NCBI RefSeq assembly: GCF_030269925.1
Contig: NC_085117.1
Location: 10,416,731 to 10,480,730 of the forward strand
Direction of reading: 5' to 3'
DNA from: Bombyx mori
Taxonomy: Eukaryota > Arthropoda > Insecta > Lepidoptera > Bombycidae
DNA: 64,000 nucleotides
Numbering within the stretch: position 1 is the first letter of the stretch; every line of letters starts with the position of its first letter. The notes beneath the pieces were generated by a model. The model was given only the letters and a program-made list of their open reading frames with translations, had not been told where the DNA came from and ran no database searches. Below, piece by piece: positions 21,579-33,232 of this stretch. A program made the translations under genes and the position numbers.

Positions 21579-24500
21579 TTAACTAGAAAGATAAGGTTTA
21601 ATTATGTTTTTGATCATCCATTCTTCTGTGAAACGTAGATGGTCGCCAGGCGTTGATAAGAAAATTAATTTTCCCGCTTTATCCATTTTCTTGAGGCCGA
21701 GTCGATCCTGTCGTGACATATAATGAATTGTATTTTCTTTTAAAAAAACATCTTGGTTTTTTCTAATTTTTTTTATTCAACTATTTTTTAACGAGTATTA
21801 TTTTATGGATATGATTGAGTCCACGGCCCATTGTGTTTCAAATATATTCCTGGGAGCCCAAACGTACCCTTGTAGATTCCGTTTGGGCCTCCTCCCTTTG
21901 CAACATGAGAAAGGACTTAATCGAATTTTATTAATGGCTGTCGTGATCTTCATTACAAATCTCCATCTAAGCTGTCAGGACTATTTATGTATTTGATATC
22001 TAGTAATTATTTATATATAATCATAGAAGAATCACAAACGGTTCCCTGACCCCAAGCCAAGATTCTTTATATTACAGAGAGTGATATGTATGCCTCAAAC
22101 CAAGATTCTCTATATTACGGGTATTTATATATTAAAAACACCGGCAAACAGTCGAGTCATATTATGTATAAATTATAAATATTATGCTTAATGAACACTT
22201 TTGATAACCTTTCAGCTTTGGGCGGATTTAAATGTCCAACACATACGTGAATTATATGAATTTGGTTTTTTAGTGTCTTTAAAACTGACCTGATATTGAT
22301 ATACAAAGTTCGTATTGAGGAATGAATCTCTATCCATTTTGTAATTGAAATTAAAAAATTATAGTTATATTAGAATAATTGCCATAATTGTACCAATGAT
22401 TGGCGGCAGAAATAGGATCTATGTTAGCAGACCATAGAGAATTCTATGAGCCTCCAGAAACTAAGCAATCTCTATGATTTTATTATACGATGTTGTTCTT
22501 GTATTTTTTTTAACGGGTTTTATAACAGTTTTATCTGACGTCTCTGAAAATACAAACAATAATATATATTTTAATTTTAACATAAACATATCTACGCTTT
22601 TCGCAGCCGAATTCGAGAATGGGGGTAATCAAAGAAAATTAAACTATACAAACCTGCAAATAAATCTTAGATTCCCTTAACGATACCAATTTCTCGGCCT
22701 GTCCCGGAGCGTAAAAACCGAACCATTCCGTCTCCTTCGGCTGCACTATGCTATCATTATCGAACATCACCAGCACGAATCTTTCTAGATTATTCAAGTT
22801 CTGTATATACGTCTTGTTGACGGTCCTCACGTTGTTGATGTCCGCTAGAAATACGCTGTTTGCCTCATATGTCCGCTCGTCTAAAGGATCGTGCCAATAT
22901 GTCGCTTGAACCAGTGAATTTTGTACCCAGCTAAAATGTCATAAGAGAGTCCTTATTTGACAGATCATAACACAAGTATATACCAAAGAGGTTAGCCTAA
23001 CTGATTAGACTGAAATCGATTTTTATCGATTACTAGCTGACCCGGCAGACTTCGTAGTGCCTCAACCGATAAATAAAAGACCTAAACTTTTGTATAAAAT
23101 AAACTTAAAACAAACAAAAGGAATCCGTCCGACGGGGGATACATCAAAGGAAAAACAATATTGCTATTTTTATTTAATTCCGAGAATTTTCATATATATC
23201 TACCTTTAAAAACTTCTCTGGACTTCCACAAATAATTCAAGACCAAAATTAGCCAAATCGGTTCTCGAGCCGTTCTCGAGTTTTAGCGAGACTAACGAAC
23301 AGCAATTCATTTTTATATATATAGATGGGATACCAGTAGATTCGAGCTTAATCGTCGTAATCATTATTCCCATCGCAGTTGCTTTTTTTAACGTAGGAGA
23401 CCAAGTTTCGTACAAACGTTTCTTAAGTGACTTCGATTTTATCTTATAAAGGATTTTTTGGAGACTCTTTCTCGGACGCTTTTTCATATGCAAAGTACCT
23501 AAATACGTTTTTTAAGTGTCTTAGACATATTTAGAGCTGTTGTTTGCACACACACAGTCATAAAATTAGAATTCATGACATACGATGACATGTTTAGTTT
23601 TGATGTGCGTTTGCCAACTTATAAAATGCTGTTGGGTACGCAGCACGTCACCCGTGTCGATAAGGCGAGTGACGCCAACCCAGGTTGGACGGGTTTATGA
23701 ATCTTATAAGATTTCTTGAAATCCTATAAGACGCCGGATGCCCGTCTCGTGGCGATTATTCGTGTCGATCTGAAGCAGTCGATGTAGGGTCCTGAGCTTG
23801 TACGATAATAGCCCTATTGTTTGTATTGTCTTGTTGTTATTCTATGGGTGAGGATAGGTATAAGGAAACGACACTTTAAAATTTACAATAAGATTTACTT
23901 TGTCTCGTTGTCTTTTCAAAGAACGACAAATATATATTATAATGTATTACAATGACTGCTGTTGACATATTTTGTAAAAAATATATTTTATTTACTCTTA
24001 ATTGGACATAACAGAGGTATCGGTCCCGCCTATTTCTGCGATGCAGTCTTGTGTTCCGAAGAGGAATGACAATCGCTCTAATACAATTAATGCCGAACCT
24101 CATTTCTCAAGGTGGGTTAAGGCACTCAAACTGCGATGTCCATAGAGCTGGAAACTCTCCTCAAACCTCATTTAAAGCGCAACATGTCATAAAGCCCTAG
24201 AAACACCGCAGAAGGGAGGGGAGGGAATCCAAATGGTACGTGACAAAAATATCTCTGGAAACACACGAATAAACGCAGGGGTTCCAGATAGTATGGATTA
24301 ACTCTGCTGCGACGTCGGACGGTGTGATGATAAGAAGATCATCTCAAACAATTTCTCAGAGATTTTCTCTTTAGTATTTCATTCGATTATTGCTGTGACT
24401 ATCACTTATTGTATGAAAAACGTAAATTACTTAAATCTTGTCGCAGGCAACCTGTCATACCATGATCGAACTTTATGAATAGCACAAGTGCTATTCCGAT

Positions 24501-26354
24501 TTTAAAGCTTTTAAATTGTAAAGTTTCATCAAAATCCAGTCCATTAGTTTTTGCTTGAAAGAATAAAAAAAATCAATTCAATCCCACAAGCTTTCCCATT
24601 TCGATCTGATTGAATCCAATTCAAACCTGTTATATGCAGCGTAATTGAGTAGCTTCCTCACATCATCACATGTTTCGTGTCTCAAGGCACCACAATGAGG
24701 TATGCCATAGATGCCTTGGTGCTGACCTCCGAGAGACACCATGTTTTTAATTTGTGGTAGTTTATGACCACATCTTTGTACTACAGCTCGACTAAAAACA
24801 AAAACATTTCGAATTTATTAGTTACTGAACAGTTTTCAGTTGTACTAGAGCTTTCAATGCTTTTCTGTTTTAAGTAAGGCTTTGGTAAAATCATTGTAAA
24901 TTTAAATTTTATTTGTAAGAGTTCACAGAGGTGCGTATATATGTAATTTTATGAGCTGATGATAATGTTTATTTTATGAGCTATTGATAGTTGTTTGGTT
25001 GACAAATATAAAATATAGAAGACAAATAGTCTTGTTCATATATATATTGTATGTTAATACATCTGTACGTATAACAACTAAATCAATCATAATCTGTTTG
25101 CATGATTGTCTGCACAATGGAACAATCATTTTTATCCTATATCACAAAATGAAATCAGTTAACAAGTAGATGTATACATAGACAAGTGGTTAATTACATA
25201 TGAACAAAAGAGGCCATGTTATTTGGGATGTTAGAAATATCTTTGTTAGCAATATTTATTGTTCAGGTTCTGGGAATGACTTGTTACTGTCGAGTATGTG
25301 TGTTGCCGGTACCCGTCACACAGAAAAACCTATATTGGGTTTGGGGAATATTAATTTCATAATCAATGCATAAATAAGTGCAGAAACATGACATAGTATC
25401 AGCTTTCTCTTCCGGTTTATTGATTAATTTTCAGATTGCAGATATACCTCTTATTCACCTTGTTTACAAATTGTTTTCAACTTTCACTTTTTTTTTCCTA
25501 CCTAAGCCGATAGCCTTGAGAGGCTATTTCAGTGGAACCTTAACTAGTAGGTGAGCTCATGGAGCTCAAACCTGACGACGTTGCTAACACTGGCCCTAGC
25601 AAGAGCAGTCCTTTGCAAAATCTACCACCGGATCGGAAACGCGACCCACTGAGAAGATCCGGCGAGAAACTCAGCGGGCTGTGTCTGAGGGGCTTTCACT
25701 ACTGACTACAGTACACATCAGGAACTCATTAAATGTGAAAAACATAGTATGAACCAGTTAAATAATGATGTTGTTAAATATTTGTATATTTTTTTATGTA
25801 TCACTCACATAAACTGACATCCCTGTGAGAAACCCATGACATTGAATCCGTTTGATAGTTTTGGATCGGCCGCTAACTTCTCACATACATATTCAACTTG
25901 GAGATTCGGGTTCATGAAATATCCATTTTCAAAATCTTCAACAGTATTATTGCCAATTTGGAGAGACAGAACATAAACACCAGGTATGTTCTTCTCTAGG
26001 AATATTTTGAAGGAACCAAGACTAAAGGACATGCAGCATGTGTCACCTAAACAGATAATTAAAGAAATACATTATATTTTTCCTTTTTTTCTTTTTCTCA
26101 AACTTATTCTTATTAACAAGCAAAATAAGAGGTTCATAATAAAACTTTGAACTCGTTAACCTACTTTCGTTGTTACCCTAAACATACTTGGCATTACTAC
26201 TTGATTCTTAAATTTTTCCAATGTTATATCATATTATATTTTAATTGAATTTAAAACGTTTTTGATACATACCCATGCCGTGCCACAAGACGATGGGTGT
26301 AGGCGTTGCGCTTATTAATTTTATTAATAACAATGGAATTAACCACAACCTCAT
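21579..26354 (-). CDS. Ppt1: Palmitoyl-protein thioesterase 1 (five exons, 296 aa)
   Basis: Ppt1 removes fatty acyl groups from cysteines of S-acylated proteins in the lysosome. Exons in transcript order are 26273-26354, 25809-26046, 24627-24791, 22654-22930 and 21579-21707. All introns have GT-AG ends, and 891 nt stay in frame to TAA. The product begins with a signal peptide ([16 protein letters not shown]). It then carries the alpha/beta-hydrolase oxyanion segment [12 protein letters not shown] (22-33) and the nucleophile motif GFSQG with Ser101. VSLGGQHQG and YWHDP are also recognisable. Asp221 lies in NDSIVQP and His277 in GDHLRF. This is the family triad order, and the length is close to the usual ~300 residues. 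An Asn-Lys-Thr sequon lies at 200. The ATG context on the minus strand is AAACAAAATG. A minus-strand AATAAA at 21492-21497, about 80 bp past the stop, is a plausible poly(A) signal. Intron 1 is only 226 bp. Introns 2 and 3 carry LINE, Bm1 and other repeat copies. Orthology is clear by motif and exon-by-exon similarity; expression is inferred. Confidence 0.93.
21990..22140. repeat. Imperfect two-copy tandem repeat in Ppt1 intron 4
   Basis: CCAAGATTCTTTATATTAC and CCAAGATTCTCTATATTACG recur with a spacing of about 45 bp. Confidence 0.5.
23032..23326 (+). repeat. CTAGCTGACCCGGCAG...ATATATAGAT repeat in Ppt1 intron 3
   Basis: Starts ACTAGCTGACCCGGCAGACT and contains CGAGCCGTTCTCGAGTTTTA. It ends TTTTTATATATATAGATGG. 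Class not determined. Confidence 0.6.
24015..24150 (+). repeat. Degraded Bm1-type SINE fragment in Ppt1 intron 3
   Basis: GGTCCCGCCTATTTCTGCGA and CTCAAGGTGGGTTAAGGCAC keep the Bm1 body order with many changes. Confidence 0.5.
25495..25702 (-). mobile_element. Jockey-like LINE 3' end (family B) in Ppt1 intron 2
   Basis: T-run, then GAGAGGCTATTTCAGTGG, AACACTGGCCCTAGCAAGAG, CTACCACCGGATCGGAAACG and GAGAAACTCAGCGGGCTGTG. Antisense, about 105 bp before exon 2 in genomic order. Confidence 0.85.
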
Positions 26355-26419
26355 TTTGTTTCGTTTTTGTAATTTATGTGTTAAATTGTACACTGGTGTA
26401 ACTGGTTTAAGGAGAACAC

Positions 26420-27039
26420 TATCGCAGTCGGTGAAGAAAAGGAACGTCTAATCTGATTTGACATTTGACCAGCAGTTATTTATAAACTTTGTTCTGTCGA
26501 TAAGCTTGGAAGTTGTAAACAAACAAAAATAAACTTTAAATCAAATACAGCTGTCAACTGTCAAAATTTAACAGCAAGCTTTCACTGTCACCAATTCTAG
26601 TTCGTATGGGCTAGATTTCTTTTGCCTATACAGATGAATGAATTCAATCGAGATATATATATATATATATATATATGTGTGGTTTTGGCTTAACGATATT
26701 GAAAAATCTTAGCGATGCTATGTGAATTAATTTATTTTGCCAATTTAAATTTCTCTTTTTCGATTTAAAGGCATAATATGTGTTTTCTGTAATGTAATAA
26801 GAAAAAAAAATTAAATCCCTCGATCTCTTTTAAAATTAATATTAAAAATTTAACAGTAAACAGTATTAATAAACTCTACAATACTGAACTCCCCTTTTAT
26901 TCAATAACAGACTACTCCATGACATTGAATGATACTAAAGAAAAATCCTTTTAAAAAACTAAAGAGTTTTAATTAATAAAGGTTTTCCTATAGATGTACA
27001 TATATGAACACAATTCGAAATTTGATTTCGCTGTAACAT
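26420..27039. other. AT-rich sequence upstream of Ppt1, with (AT)n
   Basis: 5' flank of Ppt1, which may include its promoter. No TATA box is evident. 26650-26676 is a perfect (AT)n microsatellite. Confidence 0.4.
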
Positions 27040-27180
27040 TTTTTTATTTTTTATTGTTCAGATGACTGGACGAGCTTACAGCCCACCCGGTGTTAAGTGG
27101 TTACTGGAGCCCATAGACATCTACAACGTAAATGTGCCACCCACCTTGAGATAAGTTCTAAAGTCTCAAGTACGGTTAAA
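27040..27180 (-). repeat. Bm1-type SINE fragment
   Basis: Antisense TTATTGTTCAGATGACTGGA, CAGCCCACCCGGTGTTAAGT, GCCACCCACCTTGAGATAAG. Truncated to the 3' third. Confidence 0.85.
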
Positions 27181-27220
27181 TGTCTTTTTTCAAACGAGGC
27201 TTGTGGAGAGTATAATATGG

Positions 27221-27340
27221 TATAATAATGGTAGGCAGTGGCTTGTCGCTGCCCACGGCATTACTGACGTCCGTGAGCGACGTTAACCACTCACCATCAG
27301 ATTGGCCGTATGCTCGTCTGCAAACAGCTTACATTTTTTA
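27221..27340 (+). repeat. LINE 3'-end repeat (same family as 0.5 and 28.0 kb)
   Basis: GGTAGGCAGTGGCTTGTCGC, TTAACCACTCACCATCAGAT and TATGCTCGTCTGCAAACAGC. This is the reverse of the unit at 28013-28132. Confidence 0.6.
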
Positions 27341-28012
27341 TTAGACAGATTTATTATTTCAATATTTTGTATTCTGTCAAATTGGTTAAAATCTGTCACA
27401 TTTCGTAAAATCACATTTAGCTTGTAAACCTGATGAAAGATCGAAAATAATTATTAGAATGACTAAAAAAGGTAGTCACAAAAACCTAGTCTTTTGGGAG
27501 GACATGAAGAGACATGCCATGCTAATTGCTAATTTAGTGTAACTTAAGGTATTAACGTGTAATAATGAAGCCTTTTAAACACGTAGTCTTTAAATAGGCG
27601 AAAGAAAATAAATATTGGGGAATGGACCAAAAAATCTATTTAAGCCTCATTAAACTTTCGGCATTTGAACGAGAGTTTATTTAATTTAATTGAATTTTAA
27701 ATAATTATTTCTTGCCCTAGCACATATTATGTGGAGTCGGGAAACCTAGCATGTGCTCAGGTGCAGGGGTTTAGTATTATTAGTCCTATTAGTTCTATGA
27801 TTTGCCCTTAATTATTTTAAACATTTATACTAAAATTTAGAATTCCGAAAACCAAAAGATAAAAATATCATTTTATTTCGTAATTGTGTATTTTCATAAT
27901 ATTTTTTTTTACTGTCTGTTACTTCTTATCTCAAACATTTACTGAAAGGCTGCTTCTTTTGTTTTTTTTTCTTGAACTAAAAATATGACTTCAGCATTAC
28001 CGTTTTTTTTGT
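27341..28012. other. AT-rich sequence, no recognised feature
   Basis: No exon, RNA gene or repeat family recognised. A short inverted repeat AGCACAT/ATGTGCT lies at 27719-27757. Confidence 0.4.
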
Positions 28013-28135
28013 TTTTGTTTATTGCCCTTGTAGGCAGACGAACATAGGGTCCACCTGATGATGAGTGTTTACCGTCACTCATGGGCTTCAGCAATGCTAG
28101 GGGCAGAGCCAGGCCGCTGCCTACCGCATTAAAAC
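28013..28135 (-). repeat. LINE 3'-end repeat, minus copy
   Basis: TTGCCCTTGTAGGCAGACGA, GTCCACCTGATGATGAGTG and CAGGCCGCTGCCTACCGCA, antisense, with T-rich tail on the left. Confidence 0.6.
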
Positions 28136-28159
28136 AATTGGCTGTATGCGACAAGTTAC

Positions 28160-28580
28160 TTTTGCCTGTCCAAGTCAACAAATGACTGCTCTTTCTATAG
28201 TTTTTGCGGCTATAGGCTATATGCCTTTTGAGTCAGCTTTTGTCAGATAACCACCCTTTACTAAAAGAAACGTTCTCCATTAAATAGCGGGAATTTATTG
28301 TGACTTCAATGGATATTTTAGAAGAACCCAAGAAGAATTATTCTCTGTTTTGTTCTAATTCTATTCTAATTTTTATGCTGTTTCACAAACTAAGCTGTCA
28401 ATATACAATTTTTTAAAAGCTAAAATCTTAAAAGAAGTTAAATGTAATATTAATGTCGTACCTCAAAGTTGGTGGGTGCAGCTGCGTTTTTTCGGGTCGA
28501 ATTCTCTATTGTTCGTGACAGAAATAGACAGTCTGATGGATTTGCACGTCCAGTGTCACTATTGTGAACGAAGTAAATTT
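28160..28580. other. Intergenic, no recognised gene
   Basis: A very diverged Bm1-like patch (CGTGACAGAAATAGACAGTC) is possible at 28445-28560. Otherwise nothing. Confidence 0.3.
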
Positions 28581-28595
28581 TGTTTATTGCATTTC

Positions 28596-28635
28596 CCACG
28601 GAATAGATAAATAACCTTATTTATCTATTCCGTGG
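28596..28635. repeat. Perfect palindrome with 19-bp arms
   Basis: Arms CCACGGAATAGATAAATAA (28596-28614) and its exact reverse complement (28617-28635) are separated by CC. Direct repeats GCATTTCCC lie at 28589-28597 and 28635-28643. Confidence 0.9.
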
Positions 28636-28649
28636 CATTTCCCTTCCCT

Positions 28650-29340
28650 TAAATTTTCCATCTAACTTTTGAAATTCTAAATCGTACTCAATTATCTCAG
28701 ATGTACAGAAAAACATATGTACGGCCGCTGTGAGTTCTTGGGCACTCGGATTGCACCGGAAAAGATAGTTGCCCGCAACGAGATAATCGCAGAATTCAGC
28801 ATCCCGCCTAAACGATTTTTCAATTTACTTACATTAGCAGCATGACGATGATGATTGATGGATGCGTGGATTTTCAAATAATTATAATAGCAATAAAACA
28901 ATACATTAAATTAAAGTAAAACAATATAGTGTAGTGAAGTTTGATTTTAAGAGTAAATGTTATTTTGTGACAGTTAATAGCAATTGATTTTTTACATAAG
29001 AACTTCGTACTTATTAATATCATAATAGGCAAATAGGGTTTCGAAGCTACAAAGACACGTTTAAATTAAACTGAAATGTTAAAAATTAAAATGTTTTTTT
29101 TTGAAATGATGTGATCCACAATATTAAACGAAATTAATTTAAATTATTATATAACTATCGGTTCTTGATACGTGGGAATATTTTAAAGTTAAGGTAAATT
29201 ATTCTATCAAAAACTTCATCTTATCTAAAGATAAAGATAATATCTAGTTCGTTCTTAGAAATATCATTTGAACAACTGATGAGCGCTTTTTACTGGATTA
29301 GCGGATACTTAATGTGTAACAAAAATGATTTACTGATGAT
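28650..29340. other. Intergenic, no recognised gene
   Basis: A GC-richer patch at 28715-28810 has no recognisable product in either strand. The rest is AT-rich. Confidence 0.35.
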
Positions 29341-29342
29341 AG

Positions 29343-29580
29343 AACGACTTGTGGGTCCGCACTAGTAGTTACCACTAGCCTGCCTATTTCTGCCGTGAAG
29401 CAGTAATGCGTTTCGGTATGAAGTACGGGGCAGCCGTTGTACTGTTAAAAGTGAGACCTTACAACTCATGTCTCAAGGTGGGCGGCGGCATTTACGTTGT
29501 AGATATCTATAAGCTCCGGTAACCACTTAACATCAGGTAGGCCGTGTGCTGATCCACCAATTTAAGCAATAAAATAAAAA
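29343..29580 (+). repeat. Bm1-type SINE, 3' body
   Basis: CCTGCCTATTTCTGCCGTGA, AGCAGTAATGCGTTTCGGTA, CATTTACGTTGTAGATATCT and a tail TTTAAGCAATAAAATAAAA. Confidence 0.85.
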
Positions 29581-31096
29581 AAGTTATCCGAAATACTCAG
29601 GGGATAAAAGGAACTTTCTAATATTTATTTATTGCGTCAGTGGCATATGAGCCACTGGTAAATTATAGGAGTTGACAGGAACAACGTAAGCTATTCCTGA
29701 GAGCATTTCCAAATGTACCAAAAAATATAAAACTAAAACAATATATTTTCAAACATCCAAATTTCTTAACAGGGTAAGAATATGAATTTCTAAATTTAAA
29801 CCTCTATCTATGGCTCCTCTTAATTCCATTATTTATGTACTATATGAGCATAGATGATACACTTAATATTTGAGATGTATATGAGTTTATTTCCAATGAC
29901 ATCGACAATGTAGACAGACGTAGTACAACATTATGGACGAATATTTACGTATTTAAATTCATTTGATGTTCTCTTTCATTGAATTCGTTTCACACGATGT
30001 GTTTTTGCGGACCGATCCGTGAGATTAACCAATTAGTGCACTCTTATTGTAGATCTCAATCGTTTTCGTGTGAAATTCACTTCGCTGGGCTAAATGTTGA
30101 TTTATCTGATGCCTACATTGACAACCATTTTAAATAAATGGAAGCTACTGAGGGAGATATGAAGGAAAACCCTTTGATTAATTGTTTCTGGTGAGCAAAC
30201 CATAGACATAATAACGCGAATGCCTCAACCATGCCGAGCATAATGTTTTAATAGCAGCACGTGATAACTAATCGGGCACAATTTATATCGCCAGATTTCA
30301 ATTGTTATTACACAATGTTATTCCTTCATTGTTTCTGTGCACGTGTTACGTACGTATTTTCTAAGATAAAATTGTAAACTTCGGACGATTCGTATCCTCC
30401 TGACACAGTAGCACACTTGACACAAAAAACACTATGAATCTTAAATACATTTATTACTGAATGACATTCGTAATGTTATGTAATGTTCTAAATGTAACCA
30501 AAATAATGAATACTCGTAGTAGCTCCGACATACCTACGTTAAGAATCCTGACGCCAGTTTCACTTGGCTATTTTTGATTTGACATGTAAATGGAACGTGG
30601 GAAATTATAAAAATAAAAAAACGATGTGTGGTATCGTGGGACACCGGGTAGGAACGAAGTTCCTTATTATAAAAATATTAATTTTAATTTCTATTCGAGG
30701 TATAAAGAAAATATAAATAATAATAAAATATAAAATAAAATTGTGGTACACTTCATTCAAGGTAGTTTGCATAAGAGTTAGTGTATTGCGCAAACGAACG
30801 CTCTGAGATCGTGGTCAATGAATGATAAAAAAATATGTTATTTTTTGTACGCTATTACAAAGTTAAGTCGTACACTGTGTGCATTACTAATAAAAGTCTT
30901 ACGTTACGGACGTTTTTTCCTGGTTAGGATACCCCTCCGCATCGTCCCATAAGGAACTTCGTTCCAAAGCATAAGATTAAGTTGTATACCTAGTTTTATT
31001 TACTTGTGACTTGTTATTATCATAAAATAAAGCCATTTTAAACTAAAATGTTTCGTTTCAATCTCTTCGCGCACCTTCGTTGCTTGCAAATTGTTT
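29581..31096. other. Intergenic, with a 17-bp perfect inverted repeat
   Basis: GGAACGAAGTTCCTTAT at 30650-30666 and its reverse complement at 30949-30965 bracket about 280 bp of AT-rich DNA. No coding frame inside. No other feature recognised. Confidence 0.45.
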
Positions 31097-31300
31097 TTTT
31101 ATCTCTTCCTAGTCGTCGGTTATCTAAAGGCTATTCCAACTTCGCACGATAGATGAGCTCACGAGCTCAACCTGAGATAATTACTAACACTAGCCCTAGC
31201 AAGAGCAGGGCTTCGGTAAATCTACTACCGGATCGAAATTGCGACTGCGAGAAATTCAGGGGGCTGTGCTTATGGGCTAGTTAGCACGTCTAACTATTTC
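31097..31300 (-). mobile_element. Jockey-like LINE 3' end (family B), minus copy
   Basis: T-run, GAGCTCACGAGCTCAACCTG, AACACTAGCCCTAGCAAGAG, CTACTACCGGATCGAAATTG and the start of the GGGGCTGTGCTTATGGGCTA block. Part of a head-to-head pair. Confidence 0.85.
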
Positions 31301-31347
31301 TCGGAGTCGACGAAGAAGTAAATTGTGAACGAAATATTACGAAACTA

Positions 31348-31586
31348 TCTAGGTACCTCAAGCACCGGTCATCGTTCTCGTCGAACCCGTCGCTTGCGAC
31401 GAAGGGTTCGGCGAGTAAATTAACCCACAGACACAGCTCACTGAGTTTCTCGTCGGATCTTCTCAGTGAGTCACGTTTCCGATCCGGTGGTAGATCCTGC
31501 GAAGCATTGCTCTTGCTAGGGCTAGTGTTAGCAACGTCGTCAGGTTAGAGCTGCGTAAGCTCACGTACTCGTTCTATAAAAAAAAA
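31348..31586 (+). mobile_element. Jockey-like LINE 3' end (family B), plus copy
   Basis: CTCAAGCACCGGTCATCGTT, GAACCCGTCGCTTGCGACGA, CTGAGTTTCTCGTCGGATCT, then A-run at 31578-31586. It points away from the minus copy 50 bp upstream. Confidence 0.85.
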
Positions 31587-32778
31587 TGTACATAAATCTA
31601 TTTGAACCGTTTCAGAAATAAATTCAGTAATAAAAATGTGTATTTTTATGAATTCCAATATACCGGGCGATCAATTTACTTTATCTTATTCGGACGCGCT
31701 CACCTGTCTCGTAGGCGGTACGTACATTTGTCACGTTTTCCACAACGTTTTTAACGTATGTACATACATACCTACATACATACCATTAGTTTTGTTTAAA
31801 ATTTGAAAGTATAAATAACTTAAATATTTAACTGTTTTTTTTTAGACTGACAGTTCCATTATCATTGCTTTTTGTGTTTTTACGTCGACGTCTTTTGCTG
31901 AATTTATTAGCTTTAATGTTGTAAAGATGAAACTCTAAAAGCGAATTGTTGTTTCGAATTTAAATTTAAGCTTGGTATATTTTAGGTCTATGAAAAACGA
32001 ATATATTTTTTTTATCAGTAAGCATGCTATTCACGATGTTAAAACGTAATAAAGGCACCATACATTCAATCATGGGTTATTATGTCGTAATCCTCGACGT
32101 ATCATCGACGGGGCCGGGATATTGATCAACTATTTAAAAAAAACAGATGTCAAATATGTACAATTAAATTCAATAGTTTGGTGATCATTACGTAAAAAAT
32201 TTAAAGACAAAAATCTTTTAAATGTAAAGTCCTTAGTCTTTATGAATAAAATCTTCGAAATAGTGTGTGTAAATCACAGATACGTCACAATTTTTATAGA
32301 AAATCCGTATTTACTTAGCTCACGTTCACAAACGACTTCCTCTATGAAAGTAAAGAATCGTGTTAACTATAAAAATTGAAATAAGCAAATATAAACATTT
32401 AATTACCTTTTTCTTCTTTGTTTGTCAATTGTTTTTCTTTTTTTTTGGTTATTCGCCAATCACGAGTCTTAGTGATTTCAATATTGTTTTGTAAATAATC
32501 TTTATTTTTTTTCTCAAAAGTTAAATTTCAGAAAAGTATAAATGTAATAAATACATCGAATAAATCTAATCTATAATGTGTCTTGTGGTATCAGTGATTA
32601 TGGTCGAATTTCGATTAGTATCCGGACACATTAAAGCCCCAAAATTCACACTAATCTAATCTATCAGACACAATTGTGCCTCCAATCTCATGTCTCATGG
32701 CTGTAGTTTGAGCAGTCCGTGAGCTCACACAACTGAGGCCAAAACTGACTATCCCTAAGTACGTAACCATAGATAATT
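31587..32778. other. Intergenic, no recognised gene
   Basis: AT-rich. A short block at 32580-32640 (ATCAGTGATTATGGTCGAAT) resembles 57690-57720, so it is probably an old repeat. Confidence 0.4.
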
Positions 32779-33232
32779 AAGTCATCGTGGCCTAAAGGAT
32801 AAGACGTCCGGTGCAAATCGTATCAAGCGATGCATCGGTGTTCGAATCCCGCTGGCGGGTACCAATTTTTTCAATGCAATACGTACTTAACTATAGTTCA
32901 CGATTGACTTCCACGGTGAAGGAATAACATCGTGTAATAAAAATGAAACCCGCAAACTTATAATTTGCGTAATTACTGGTGGTAGGACCTCTTGGGAGTC
33001 CACACGGGTAGGTACCACCACCCTGTCTATTTCTGCCGTGAAGCAGTAATGCGTTTCGGTTTGAACGACGAAGCAGCCGTTGTACTCTAAAAACTGAGAT
33101 CTAAGAACTCATATCTCGAGGTAGGTGGCGCCACTTACGTCGTAGGGGTCTATGGGCTCCGGTGGGTAACAGCTTGACATCAGGTGGGCCGTGAGCTCGT
33201 CCAACCATCAAAGCAATAAAATAAAAAATGAA
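32779..33232 (+). repeat. Bm1-type SINE, full length
   Basis: Head GTCATCGTGGCCTAAAGGAT with B box TTCGAATCCCGCTGGCGGGT. The body and tail end CATCAAAGCAATAAAATAAA. Moderately diverged. Confidence 0.9.

Noticed and set aside
22474..22680. Plus-strand 68-codon frame with a hydrophobic N terminus and Asn-rich tail
   Set aside because: It overlaps Ppt1 exon 4 and intron 4 on the other strand and has no splice or family support; probably chance in AT-rich DNA.
23206..23493. 95-codon minus frame rich in Lys/Ser inside Ppt1 intron 3
   Set aside because: Overlaps an interspersed repeat; Ppt1 is complete without it and the text is not similar to the family.
23560..23870. Possible gene fragment in Ppt1 intron 3 (GC-richer patch)
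   Set aside because: No frame longer than a few dozen codons and no recognised motif; more likely an old repeat.
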